A stretch of DNA of 13,218 bases from Dwaynesavagella gallinarum (GCA_019120235.1 DWVN01000045.1:1-13218), one strand, 5' to 3'; positions 1 to 7,695 are shown, numbered from the stretch's first letter. A program made the numbers and translations. Notes: generated by a model from the sequence alone, not told the origin.

Positions 1-733
1 ATAAATTTAATGATGGAATTTTTATGTGATCTATAATGCGTGGGTTTAAAGGATTTTTATAAATTTCATATGAAATATTTAAAAAATTTGCTTTGTTTAT
101 TATTTCGTCTATTAATAAACATTTAAATAAATTAAAATTATCATTTATAACGAAAACTTTATTTTCTCCATTTGGTAAGTGATTTGAAAATGTTTTAAAA
201 CCTTCTATTCCAATTGATGATATGAAATACTCAGAAATTTTGAAATTATTATTATTTTCTGAATTTTTAAAAATACAATCTATAAAATCATTTTTGAAAT
301 TATTAAATTTTATAATATCTAAGTTATTACTTGATTTTTTACATATTTTTGTGAAAAGTTTGTTTATTTCAAAAATGGTTGAAAAAAATTTTTGTTTTGT
401 AGAATTAATTATATTTTTAGTTAGTTGTATATTTTCTTTGGAATAGTTTTTTATGGTAGAATTTAAATCTATAGTGTTTTTTGGGTCTTTGGTTATTGTA
501 GAGCTTATATATAAATTTAATTCAGGCATTAAAATAGTATTTATATAATTTGTTTTGAAGTCATCGTGAAAATATAAATAGTTTGTTTTTATATTGTAGA
601 ATTTATTTGATAGTGTGTTTAAAAATTTATTTTTTATATAGCAGTTATTTGATTTTATATATATCGTTTTCTCTACGGATTCGTTTGATTTATAATTTGA
701 ATTTAGAAACAATCTTTTTACGTAGAAATTCAA
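1..733 (-). CDS. Degenerate PRK06851-like (duplicated P-loop ATPase) protein, partial
   Basis: The frame is open from a TTG at 731-733 (complement) to the window edge: 244 residues, no stop, so the C-terminus is missing. AAAGGAGC at 741-748 lies 8 nt upstream of the TTG. I know of no function for this copy. Its layout resembles the clostridial two-domain ATPase family PRK06851. Residues 24-38 (IYIKSNNCYIKNKFL) sit where the first Walker A would be, followed by a stretch ending MPELNLYISS..TKDPKN (69-86), like the family's PELK..DGTAPHVVDPK. Residues 193-207 (VFVINDNFNLFKCLL) sit at the second Walker A, followed by SYEIYKNPLNPRIIDHIKIP, like its VEVYHCPLDP..IDH..IPEL. The pseudo-P-loops are about 168 residues apart. 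Neither has GxxGxGK[ST], so ATP binding is probably lost. Family recognition is from memory of the pattern, at low identity. It lies behind the CDF terminator and is probably transcribed separately. Confidence 0.6.
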   Translation of the reverse strand, partial: MNFYVKRLFLNSNYKSNESVEKTIYIKSNNCYIKNKFLNTLSNKFYNIKTNYLYFHDDFKTNYINTILMPELNLYISSTITKDPKNTIDLNSTIKNYSKENIQLTKNIINSTKQKFFSTIFEINKLFTKICKKSSNNLDIIKFNNFKNDFIDCIFKNSENNNNFKISEYFISSIGIEGFKTFSNHLPNGENKVFVINDNFNLFKCLLIDEIINKANFLNISYEIYKNPLNPRIIDHIKIPSLNL

Positions 734-760
734 TTATAAAGCTCCTTTAAAAATAATTAC

Positions 761-766
761 ATTATA
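761..766 (-). promoter_or_regulatory. Possible -10 element for the ATPase-like gene
   Basis: The complement strand reads TATAAT here, 28 nt upstream of the TTG start. It lies just beyond the U tract of the CDF gene's terminator. At 16-18 nt spacing I see only poor -35 candidates, so this is a tentative call from the -10 alone. Confidence 0.35.
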
Positions 767-772
767 TAATAG

Positions 773-806
773 TAAAAAAAATAAGGTATGTAACATACAT
801 ACCTTA
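773..806 (-). terminator. Rho-independent terminator of the CDF gene
   Basis: An 11-bp perfect stem (782-792 with 796-806) has the loop ACA. On the complement strand it is followed by a run of T (773-780 and on). The stop codon of the CDF gene (804-806) is the first triplet of the hairpin, so the gene has essentially no 3' untranslated region. Confidence 0.8.
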
Positions 807-1979
807 ATTAAATGTATTATTTTTAAATATTTTGCAATCAAAATCTGGATAATTTTTATTTATAAGATCTGTTGAACTTTTTAAAATGTTATCAAAATCC
901 ACTTTATCATAAAATTCATTTTTAAGTTTAATTTCAAAAAAAATTGTATTTTTTCCATTTGTATTTAAAATTCTAAAATCTACAATGTTGTTCACTTCGT
1001 AAATATTTTTTTTAATTAAAGTTTTAATATTCTTAAAAATTTCAAGGGATTCCTGATTATGTATATCAATAGGATCCATGTGTATTACTAGGTGTATACC
1101 CATATCTTGTTCAATTTGTTTTTCAATTTTGTCTATTAAAATATGCACATCTATAAGTGATAAGTTTGAAGGAACTTCTGCGTGAATTGATGCAAGAGTT
1201 CTATTTGGTCCATAATTGTGAACAATCAAATCATGTAGTCCTAAAATGTTCTCATGCTTTAGTATATTACTTTTAAGATTTTGTACAAAGTCTTCACTAG
1301 GTGCTTCACCTAAAAGAGGATTTAAAGTTTCTTTTATTAATTTAATTCCCGAATAAATTATAAAGCTTGATATAATAATACCTGCGTATCCATCTAAAGA
1401 TAAATTTGTAAAATTTGATAATAAAATAGATATACTTAGTACAGTTGTTATTAAAGCATCGTATAGAGCATCAACAGATGTTGCTTTTAATGATTGAGAA
1501 TTTATTTTTTTAGAGATTTTTAAATTTAAAAATCCAATCCAAATTTTTATGAAAATTGAAATTATCAAAATAAAAAATAATACCCAGTTAAATGAAGTAG
1601 TTTCTTTACTTAATATTTTTTCAAATGATGATTTTATAAAGCTTATTCCAACAAAAATAATTAAAAATGAGATTATTAGTGAGGAAATGTATTCATATCT
1701 TCCATGGCCTAAAGGGTGTTCTTTATCTGGAGGTTTAAGAGAAAATTTAAATGCAATTAAATTTATAATAGATGAGGCAGAGTCTGATAGATTATTAAAA
1801 GCATCTGCTGTAATTGAAACGCTTTTTAAAATTAATCCTATAATTAATTTTATTATAAATAAAATAAAGTTTAAAAATATACTTATGTAACTACATAAAA
1901 GGCCATACATTGAACGTACTTTAGGATCTTTTGTATCCTTTGGATTTTTAATGAAAACTTTTAGTAATAAATTAAACAT
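804..1979 (-). CDS. CDF-family cation efflux protein, probably Mn2+ (MntE-like)
   Basis: A 391-residue cation diffusion facilitator, which exchanges divalent metal for protons across the cytoplasmic membrane. There are six predicted helices: about 28-52, 54-80, 98-118, 131-155, 165-190 and 195-212. Family landmarks are ADAFNNLSDS in helix 2, HPLGHGRYEY after it (88-97) and SVDALYDALITT in helix 5. A cytoplasmic ferredoxin-like dimer domain covers about 230-310. Residues 311-391 look like a second degenerate copy of that domain, as in other CDFs of about 390 residues. The transport site reads N62, D66 / D170, D174. As I recall, this NDDD set is typical of bacterial Mn2+ exporters such as Streptococcus MntE, whereas zinc exporters carry His. 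The ATG has an imperfect AGGTAGG upstream. It is transcribed divergently from lysC and ends in its own terminator. The family is certain; the metal is inferred. Confidence 0.93.
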   Translation of the reverse strand: MFNLLLKVFIKNPKDTKDPKVRSMYGLLCSYISIFLNFILFIIKLIIGLILKSVSITADAFNNLSDSASSIINLIAFKFSLKPPDKEHPLGHGRYEYISSLIISFLIIFVGISFIKSSFEKILSKETTSFNWVLFFILIISIFIKIWIGFLNLKISKKINSQSLKATSVDALYDALITTVLSISILLSNFTNLSLDGYAGIIISSFIIYSGIKLIKETLNPLLGEAPSEDFVQNLKSNILKHENILGLHDLIVHNYGPNRTLASIHAEVPSNLSLIDVHILIDKIEKQIEQDMGIHLVIHMDPIDIHNQESLEIFKNIKTLIKKNIYEVNNIVDFRILNTNGKNTIFFEIKLKNEFYDKVDFDNILKSSTDLINKNYPDFDCKIFKNNTFN

Positions 1980-2009
1980 TTTAACCTACCTAAAATTTTA
2001 ATTAAATCA

Positions 2010-2038
2010 AGTATAACATTTTAAAATGTAGATTTAAA
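2010..2038 (-). promoter_or_regulatory. Predicted promoter of the CDF gene with palindrome in the spacer
   Basis: On the complement strand TTTAAA (2033-2038) is 17 nt from TATACT (2010-2015), with TGT just before the -10 (extended -10). The spacer holds a perfect 14-bp palindrome, ACATTTTAAAATGT (2016-2029). A repressor bound there would block polymerase directly. The palindrome could also be chance in AT-rich DNA. Confidence 0.5.
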
Positions 2039-2049
2039 CAAGAAAATTA

Positions 2050-2078
2050 TTGACTAAAATTATATAAGAATATAACAT
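2050..2078 (+). promoter_or_regulatory. Predicted promoter of lysC-lysA
   Basis: TTGACT (2050-2055) is followed by TATAAC (2071-2076, 15-nt spacer) or TAACAT (2073-2078, 17-nt spacer). It is back to back with the CDF promoter. The leader to the lysC start is only about 45 nt, too short for a lysine riboswitch or a T-box. Control by lysine is therefore probably at the enzyme or by a protein regulator. Confidence 0.5.
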
Positions 2079-2129
2079 TGAAAATAGAAGTTTTTTTAAA
2101 AATTTATTGTTTAATTAAGGAGTGTTTTC

Positions 2130-3329
2130 GTGTCTATAGTTGTACAAAAATATGGGGGAAGTTCTGTTAGTTCTATTGAAAAAATTAAAAATATTGCTAA
2201 AAATGCTATAAAACGTGTAAATGAAGGAAATAAATTAGTGATTGTAGTTTCTGCTATGGGAGATACTACAGATGATTTACTTAGTATGGCGAAACAAATA
2301 AGTGATAATCCAGATAAAAGAGAGCTTGATTCATTATTGTCAACTGGCGAAATAGTTTCTAGCTCTCTTTTAAGTATGGCCATAAAATCTTTTGGATATG
2401 ATTCTATAAGTTTTAATTCTTTTCAAATTCAATTAAAAACTGAAGGTGTTCATGGTAAATCTTTAATTGATGATTTAAATGAAAAGATAATCATAGATAA
2501 TTTAAATAAAAATAAAGTTGTTGTTATTGCAGGGTTTCAGGGAGTAAATAACAAAGGAGATATAACTACACTTGGAAGAGGCGGGTCTGATACTACTGCT
2601 GTTGCTTTATCTGTAAAACTTAAAGGTGAATGTGAAATTTATACAGATGTTGATGGAATTTATAGTGTTGATCCTAGAAATTATAAAAGTGCCAAAAAGA
2701 TTGATAAAATTGATTATGAAGAAATTTTGGAACTTGCAAGTCTTGGAGCTCAAGTTATGCATTCAAGAAGTGTAGAACTTGCACAAAAGTACGGTACGAA
2801 AATTTATGTTGGACAAAGTTTAGGTGAAATGAACGGAACGTATATTATGGAGGTTAAGGATATGAATTTAGAAAGTAAACCTGTTACGGGAATAGCTACT
2901 AGTGATGATGATGTTGCTTTAAGTATTAAGAATATATCTAATAATCAAAATATTATATCGTCTATATTTAGTGAAATTGGGGAAAATAATATAAATGTTG
3001 ATATGATAAGTCAAACTACTCCAATTGATAATAAAATTAATGTGTCTTTTACTGTACCTGAAGGAGATTTAGTAGAATGTGAGCAGATTTTACTTAAACA
3101 TGTAAAAAGAGAAGACATAATAATTGATAAATCTATTTGTAAATTTTCAGTTGTTGGTATTGGGATGAAGTCAACGTCTGGAGTTGCAGCTAAGGTATTT
3201 AAAATATTTAATGAAAACAATATTGTAATTAAAATGGTAACAACTTCAGAAATAAGAATTACTTGTGCTATAAATAAGGAAGATAAAATTAAGGCAATAA
3301 ATCTTATTGCAAAAGAATTTAATTTGTAG
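2130..3329 (+). CDS. lysC: Aspartokinase (aspartate kinase), lysine/DAP pathway
   Basis: Phosphorylates L-aspartate with ATP, the entry step to DAP and lysine. The 399-residue length fits the Bacillus aspartokinase II class without a fused homoserine dehydrogenase. The kinase domain carries KYGGSS (7-12), VVSAMGDTTD (39-48), GFQGVNNKGDITTLGRGGSDTTA (positions 135-157, key GRGGSDTT) and TDVDGIYSVDPR (172-183). Two ACT domains follow at about 262-330 and 338-399, the second ending with TTSEIRITCAI. The GTG start at 2130 is 7 nt after AAGGAG (2117-2122). An internal start at codon 245 would yield a separate ACT-only subunit. lysA follows after 13 nt, so the two form an operon. A lysine-sensitive isozyme is inferred from the partner gene. 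The DAP formed also feeds peptidoglycan and spore dipicolinate if those pathways are present. Confidence 0.97.
   Translation: MSIVVQKYGGSSVSSIEKIKNIAKNAIKRVNEGNKLVIVVSAMGDTTDDLLSMAKQISDNPDKRELDSLLSTGEIVSSSLLSMAIKSFGYDSISFNSFQIQLKTEGVHGKSLIDDLNEKIIIDNLNKNKVVVIAGFQGVNNKGDITTLGRGGSDTTAVALSVKLKGECEIYTDVDGIYSVDPRNYKSAKKIDKIDYEEILELASLGAQVMHSRSVELAQKYGTKIYVGQSLGEMNGTYIMEVKDMNLESKPVTGIATSDDDVALSIKNISNNQNIISSIFSEIGENNINVDMISQTTPIDNKINVSFTVPEGDLVECEQILLKHVKREDIIIDKSICKFSVVGIGMKSTSGVAAKVFKIFNENNIVIKMVTTSEIRITCAINKEDKIKAINLIAKEFNL
2849..2864 (+). promoter_or_regulatory. lysC: Internal ribosome-binding site and ATG in lysC (beta subunit start)
   Basis: GGAGG at 2849-2853, 8 nt before an in-frame ATG at 2862-2864 (codon 245), forms a near-ideal translation start inside lysC. 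It would make a 155-residue product (245-399) containing only the two ACT domains. Bacillus subtilis aspartokinase II is known to make such a beta subunit from an internal start at about the same codon, which supports the call. Expression here is inferred. Confidence 0.6.
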
Positions 3330-3342
3330 GTAGGAGATATTA

Positions 3343-4629
3343 ATGAAATTACATGGTTCATTAAATATTAAAGGAAATGATTTGTTTATTGGAAATATTA
3401 AAGTTGTAGATATTGCAAAAAAATTTAATACACCTTGTTATGTAATGGATGAAAATCTTATAAGAGAAAATATTAATAGATTTAAAAACTCTATTGGAAA
3501 TGAAAATAAAGTTGTTTATGCAGGAAAGACTTTTTTAAATACTCACATGGTAAAAATTTTGAAAGAAGAAAACATTTGTTTAGATGTTGTTTCAGATGGT
3601 GAACTTTACATAGCTCATAGTAGCGGATTTAATATGGAAAAAATTGTATTTCACGGTAATAATAAAAGTTATGATGAAATTAAAATGGGAGTTCAGTTAA
3701 AAGTTGGAAGATTTGTGTGTGATTCTATTGAGGAATTAGAAATTTTAGAGAATGTTTCTAAGGAGTTTAATAGAAAAAGTAAGGTTTTTATAAGGGTAAA
3801 TTTAGGAATTGATGCACACACTCACGAGTACATAAAAACTTCTTGCATTGACTCAAAGTTTGGAATTTCTAAAGATATAGATAAAATTTCTAATATTTTA
3901 TTTAAATATAGAAATAGTTGCAATATAGAAATAGTAGGGTTTCATTGTCATATAGGTTCACAGATTTTTTCAAAAGAAGCTTTTATTGATGAAGTAGATG
4001 AAATGTTTAAATTAATAAATGATATTAAAGTGATTGATAAAAATTTTGAAATAAATGAGTTGAATTTAGGTGGAGGATTTGGAATTTATTATACAAAAGA
4101 TGATACTCCTGTTACCATTGAAGAATATGTAGAATGTATAGTAGATAGAGTAAATTATAATTGCTCTAAATTTAATTTTAATGTACCTAAATTATATATT
4201 GAGCCAGGAAGAAGTATTGTGGGAAATGCTGGAATGACTATTTATGAAATAGGAAATATAAAAGAGATTGAAGGAATTAGAAATTATGTGTCAGTTGATG
4301 GTGGTATGACAGATAATATAAGAACGGCACTTTATGGATCAGATTATGAATGTTTAATTTCAAATAAAGCGTGTGAAGAGAAGAGTTATAAAGCTACAAT
4401 AAGTGGAAAGTGTTGTGAATCTGGAGATGTTTTAATTAGAGATGCATTTATATCTAAACCAGAAAGAGGAGATATATTAGCTATTTTTTCTACTGGAGCT
4501 TATTGTCATTCTATGAGTAGTAATTATAATAAACTTAGAAAACCTCCTATTGTATTTTTTTATAATGATAATTTAAAACTTGTAACAAAAAGAGAGAGTT
4601 TTGAGGATTTAATAAGGCTTGATGTTTAA
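3343..4629 (+). CDS. lysA: Diaminopimelate decarboxylase
   Basis: A PLP enzyme that decarboxylates meso-diaminopimelate to L-lysine, the last step of the pathway. The 428-residue length is normal. It has an alanine-racemase-like barrel with the PLP lysine at K62 (VVYAGKT), HIGSQIF at 203-209 and the phosphate-binding GGGFG at 243-247. EPGRSIVG is at 287-294, CES at 358-360 (contributed across the dimer) and GAYCHSM at 385-391. The ATG lies 7 nt after GTAGGAG. It is cotranscribed with lysC, 13 nt upstream. The middle DAP-pathway genes are not in this window. A hairpin with a U tract follows the stop. Confidence 0.97.
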   Translation: MKLHGSLNIKGNDLFIGNIKVVDIAKKFNTPCYVMDENLIRENINRFKNSIGNENKVVYAGKTFLNTHMVKILKEENICLDVVSDGELYIAHSSGFNMEKIVFHGNNKSYDEIKMGVQLKVGRFVCDSIEELEILENVSKEFNRKSKVFIRVNLGIDAHTHEYIKTSCIDSKFGISKDIDKISNILFKYRNSCNIEIVGFHCHIGSQIFSKEAFIDEVDEMFKLINDIKVIDKNFEINELNLGGGFGIYYTKDDTPVTIEEYVECIVDRVNYNCSKFNFNVPKLYIEPGRSIVGNAGMTIYEIGNIKEIEGIRNYVSVDGGMTDNIRTALYGSDYECLISNKACEEKSYKATISGKCCESGDVLIRDAFISKPERGDILAIFSTGAYCHSMSSNYNKLRKPPIVFFYNDNLKLVTKRESFEDLIRLDV

Positions 4630-4634
4630 GAATG

Positions 4635-4688
4635 AATAATTTTACCAAATATTCAAATAATAGTTTTATACTGTAAAATTATTTTTTT
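4635..4688 (+). terminator. Long-loop terminator-like hairpin after lysA
   Basis: ATAATTTTAC (4636-4645) pairs perfectly with GTAAAATTAT (4673-4682), extended by A4635-T4683, followed by seven T (4682-4688). The loop is about 27 nt, long for an intrinsic terminator, and the stem is AT-rich, so termination may be leaky. The ribosome-binding site of the next gene starts immediately after the T run. Confidence 0.5.
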
Positions 4689-4699
4689 AAGGAGAAAAA

Positions 4700-5839
4700 A
4701 TGATTAAAGTTATTATATATGATGAAGCTTGTGAAGTTTTAAATATAGAAGAATATTTAAGAGATGATGTTGAAATTGTTGGGTATTTGAAAAATAGCAT
4801 TGAATATTTTGGTGAGTACATAAATGATATAAAAGTTTATACAATAAGTGATATAAAAGAAAAATTAAAAAGTATAGAGTTTGATTATGTAATTGTAAAT
4901 AGCAGATATTCAAGTGTTTTTTATGAAAAAATAAAAGAGTGTGGAATTTCTCCTGAAAATATTTTAGATGTTTTATTTTTTTCTTATGATTCTATTAAAA
5001 ATTCTTTTAAAGAAAAGCTTTTGTGTTGTAAAGAGGGAGATTTTTTAAATTTTAATACTTTATTTTTAGGTAGAAATTACATAAAAGATGAGCTTATTTC
5101 AAAGTATTTTGGTGATTATGTAAATATTTCAAATAAATTTTTAGATGTACATTATAATTATCATTTGCTTTATTATCTTATAAAAAATAATAAAATAAAT
5201 GAAAATGTTAATGTTGGAATATTTATGAATTATTCTATGTTATATGAAAATATAGATTTGTTGGAAGATAAGTATTGTTTTATAAAAATATTTGAAGAAA
5301 TATTTTCTGTACATAAAAATCTTAATTTAAATAGTACATATTTTGATGTTTGTTATGAGAATTTTAAAGATAATTCAAGTAAAGTTTTTAAAGAAATTAA
5401 TTTAAGTGATCTAAATTCTATAGATAATTTTAAAATTTCAAATAATTCAATTGAAAAAATAAGATATGATACTCAAGTAGAAACTATTAATTACAAAGAT
5501 TCAAATGTTGTGGCATTTAAAATGAACAAAAATATTATGGCTCAAAAACTTAAAATTCTTCATGAAAATAATATAAATGTATTTTTTATAATCCCTCCAG
5601 TTTATAAAGAATATAGAACATATATAAATAATACATTAAGAAAAGAATTTTATATGGTTTTAAATAAAAATTTAAATCAAAATTTATTTGTATTTGATTA
5701 TTTTAATTTAGATTTAGATGATAAATATTTTTCTTCACCAACTAATTTAAATCTTGATGGATGTAAAGAATTTTTAAAATTATTAAGTTATGATGTGAAA
5801 AGTAAATTTTCCTGTGTTAAGATTTGTAATGATTTATGA
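4700..5839 (+). CDS. Unrecognised protein: Rossmann-like N-terminus, SGNH-like C-terminus without catalytic residues
   Basis: 379 residues, with an ATG 5 nt after AAGGAGA; no signal peptide or membrane segment, so probably cytoplasmic. Residues 1-90 resemble the small nucleotide-binding-fold domain found on sugar or surface-polymer enzymes (IIYDEA, DDVEIVGYLKN, IKVYTISDIKE, FDYVIVNS). From about 118 the order of elements resembles an SGNH/GDSL-like clostridial family: LFLGRNYI (121-128) at the usual G-x-S position, VNISNKFLDVHYNYHLLYYLI (key NxS and YxY at 141-161), NVFFIIPPVYKEY (293-305), and SSPTNLNLDG (345-354) where DxxH is expected. The nucleophile Ser is replaced by Arg/Asn and the Asp/His pair is absent, so hydrolase activity is doubtful. 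It lies between lysA and the M18 gene, 21 nt before the latter, and may be cotranscribed with it. The SGNH relation is a pattern-based inference. Confidence 0.75.
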   Translation: MIKVIIYDEACEVLNIEEYLRDDVEIVGYLKNSIEYFGEYINDIKVYTISDIKEKLKSIEFDYVIVNSRYSSVFYEKIKECGISPENILDVLFFSYDSIKNSFKEKLLCCKEGDFLNFNTLFLGRNYIKDELISKYFGDYVNISNKFLDVHYNYHLLYYLIKNNKINENVNVGIFMNYSMLYENIDLLEDKYCFIKIFEEIFSVHKNLNLNSTYFDVCYENFKDNSSKVFKEINLSDLNSIDNFKISNNSIEKIRYDTQVETINYKDSNVVAFKMNKNIMAQKLKILHENNINVFFIIPPVYKEYRTYINNTLRKEFYMVLNKNLNQNLFVFDYFNLDLDDKYFSSPTNLNLDGCKEFLKLLSYDVKSKFSCVKICNDL

Positions 5840-5860
5840 TTTTTGAAGAGGATTTATTTT

Positions 5861-7165
5861 ATGGAAAATATTAATGAAGTTTTGGAGAGAGTTAAGAAAC
5901 TCTCTAATTTTTTAAATAAAGGGGTAACTCCTTATCATGCTGTTTTAAATGTTAGGGAAATACTTCTTGAAAATGGATTTGTTGAACTTAATTATAAGGA
6001 AAAATGGAATATTGGAGAAAATTTTAAAGGTTTTTTAAAGTTTAATGATTCTTCTATTTTTGCTTTTAACTTAAATAAAGAATTTATAAAAAATGGTTTT
6101 AAATTTATTGCTTCACATTTAGATTCTCCATGTTTAAAAATTAAAACTGGAAGTGATTTTTTAAATTCAGATGGTAATTTATACTTAAATGTTGAGGTAT
6201 ATGGAGGACCTATTTTAAATACTTGGCTAGATAGAGGACTTTCTATTGCAGGAAAAGTTTTTATTAAATCAAAAGATTACAATGTGTCTTTTAATGTTTG
6301 TGAAAAGATAGTAGATTTTAAAGATGAAATAGCATTTATAGCTAATTGTCCTATTCATTTAAATAGAGAAATAAATTCTGGATTTGCTTTAAATAGACAA
6401 AAACATATGATGCCACTTATACTTACAACTAGTGTAGGAAAAATTAATTCTTTTAGAGGATTAATTTCAAAATATTTAGATGTTAATGAAGAAGATATAA
6501 TAGATTTTGATCTATATTTATATGATGTTCAAGAAGCGAAAATAATAGGAGTAAATAATGAGTTTATACAAAGTAAAAAAATTGATGATTTAGCTATGGC
6601 TGAAGCAAGTGTTTATTCATTTGTTAATTCAAAATCTGATGGAAATAAATTTATATGTTTGTTTGATGGAGAAGAAATAGGTAGTTCTATACCTGAAGGA
6701 GCGTACTCTAAAACGCTACTTAACATATTAAATAGGATTTATAAGTGTTTGGAAGTTTCAGAAGAAGACAAGTACATATCTTTAGATAATAGCTTTATAA
6801 TTTCTGCAGATATGGCACATGCTTATAACTCAAGTTATGGAGAAAAATTTGATGATTATAATAAATGTATTGTAAATAAAGGGGTAGTTATAAAAAGTAA
6901 TTGTAATAAAAATTATATTACAACTGGAGAAACTTCGTCTTATTTTAAATCTTTATGTGATAGGGTAGGAGTTCCTTATCAAAATTATTTTAATAGATCA
7001 GATATTTTGGGAGGTTCAACCCTTGGTCCAATTATTACAAAGTATGTTTCTATAAAAGGCGTTGATGTAGGAAATCCTATGTTTGCTATGCATTCTTGTA
7101 GAGAAACTGCTGGAGTATTTGATCATTATTATATGAGTAAAGTTTTTGATGAATATTTTAAATAA
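5861..7165 (+). CDS. M18-family zinc aminopeptidase
   Basis: A cytosolic metallo-aminopeptidase that removes N-terminal residues from peptides, with a family preference for acidic or neutral residues. ATG 5861 is preferred because GAAGAGGA lies 8 nt upstream; the upstream TTG at 5843 would overlap that site. The length of 434 residues is normal for M18. All metal and catalytic positions appear to be present: H86 in ASHLDSP, D242 in KIDDLA, E271/E272 in FDGEEIGSS, D317 in SADMAHA and H411 in MFAMHSCRE. The LNTWLDRGLSIAGKV segment (119-133) is also conserved. It overlaps nothing, follows the SGNH-like gene by 21 nt, and ends against a bidirectional terminator shared with ispF. A role in peptide nutrition is inferred. 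Confidence 0.93.
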   Translation: MENINEVLERVKKLSNFLNKGVTPYHAVLNVREILLENGFVELNYKEKWNIGENFKGFLKFNDSSIFAFNLNKEFIKNGFKFIASHLDSPCLKIKTGSDFLNSDGNLYLNVEVYGGPILNTWLDRGLSIAGKVFIKSKDYNVSFNVCEKIVDFKDEIAFIANCPIHLNREINSGFALNRQKHMMPLILTTSVGKINSFRGLISKYLDVNEEDIIDFDLYLYDVQEAKIIGVNNEFIQSKKIDDLAMAEASVYSFVNSKSDGNKFICLFDGEEIGSSIPEGAYSKTLLNILNRIYKCLEVSEEDKYISLDNSFIISADMAHAYNSSYGEKFDDYNKCIVNKGVVIKSNCNKNYITTGETSSYFKSLCDRVGVPYQNYFNRSDILGGSTLGPIITKYVSIKGVDVGNPMFAMHSCRETAGVFDHYYMSKVFDEYFK

Positions 7166-7202
7166 AAAAAGGAGTCAATATTAAATATTGACTCCTTTTT
7201 TA
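7164..7202. terminator. Bidirectional terminator between the M18 gene and ispF
   Basis: GGAGTCAATA (7171-7180) pairs perfectly with TATTGACTCC (7186-7195). The stem is flanked by A and T runs that extend it and act as U tracts in both directions. The M18 stop codon (7163-7165) abuts the stem and the ispF stop codon (7181-7183) lies in the loop. Confidence 0.9.
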
Positions 7203-7666
7203 TATATAAGACATATAGCTTGGCAAGCAATTCCTTCTTCTTTTCCTGTAAATCCTAGTTTTTCTTCTGTTGTAGCTTTTATACCTATTGAAGATGTAGA
7301 GATATTTATAATTTTTGAAATGTTTTCTTTCATTTGATTTATATAAGGTTTAATTTTTGGTTTTTCACAAATTATAACACTATCTATATTTATAATTTCA
7401 TAAGATTCTTTGCTTATTAATTTATAAGTTTCTTTTAAAAGTTCAAGGGAACTTATATTTTTAAATTTTTCATTATTATCTGGAAAATAAGTACCTATAT
7501 CATAGAGCCCAGCAGCTCCTAAAATAGAATCTATTATAGCGTGAATTAAACAATCTCCATCAGAGTGAGCAATTAATCCTTTTTCATGTGGAATCAATAC
7601 TCCACCTAAAATTAATTTGTGATTATATTCAAGTCTATGTACATCATATCCAATTCCTACTCTCAA
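7181..7666 (-). CDS. ispF: 2-C-methyl-D-erythritol 2,4-cyclodiphosphate synthase
   Basis: MEP pathway of isoprenoid synthesis: cyclises CDP-ME 2-phosphate to ME-cyclodiphosphate with release of CMP, as a cytosolic trimer. At 161 residues it is of normal length. Zinc ligands D8, H10 (GYDVHR) and H42 keep the same numbers as in the E. coli enzyme. Other conserved segments are AHSDGD (33-38), DIGTYFPD (56-63) and ATTEEKLGFTG (131-141). The start is TTG at 7664-7666, 6 nt after GAGGGGAT. It follows rluF by 29 nt and is probably cotranscribed. Other MEP genes, including ispD, are not in the window. Confidence 0.97.
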   Translation of the reverse strand: MRVGIGYDVHRLEYNHKLILGGVLIPHEKGLIAHSDGDCLIHAIIDSILGAAGLYDIGTYFPDNNEKFKNISSLELLKETYKLISKESYEIINIDSVIICEKPKIKPYINQMKENISKIINISTSSIGIKATTEEKLGFTGKEEGIACQAICLIYKKGVNI

Positions 7667-7695
7667 AAGTAAATCCCCTCTATCTAAAAATTAAA

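Noticed and set aside
222..446. 74-codon plus-strand ORF
   Set aside because: Antisense to the better supported minus-strand ATPase-like frame, low complexity, no ribosome-binding site.
1549..1890. 113-codon plus-strand ORF
   Set aside because: Shadow of the CDF gene on the opposite strand; the CDF motifs are unambiguous.
1980..2129. Lysine riboswitch or T-box before lysC
   Set aside because: From the predicted promoter to the GTG only about 45-50 nt remain, and no conserved L-box or T-box sequence or terminator is seen.
3011..3361. 116-codon minus-strand ORF
   Set aside because: Antisense to lysC and the start of lysA, no family features.
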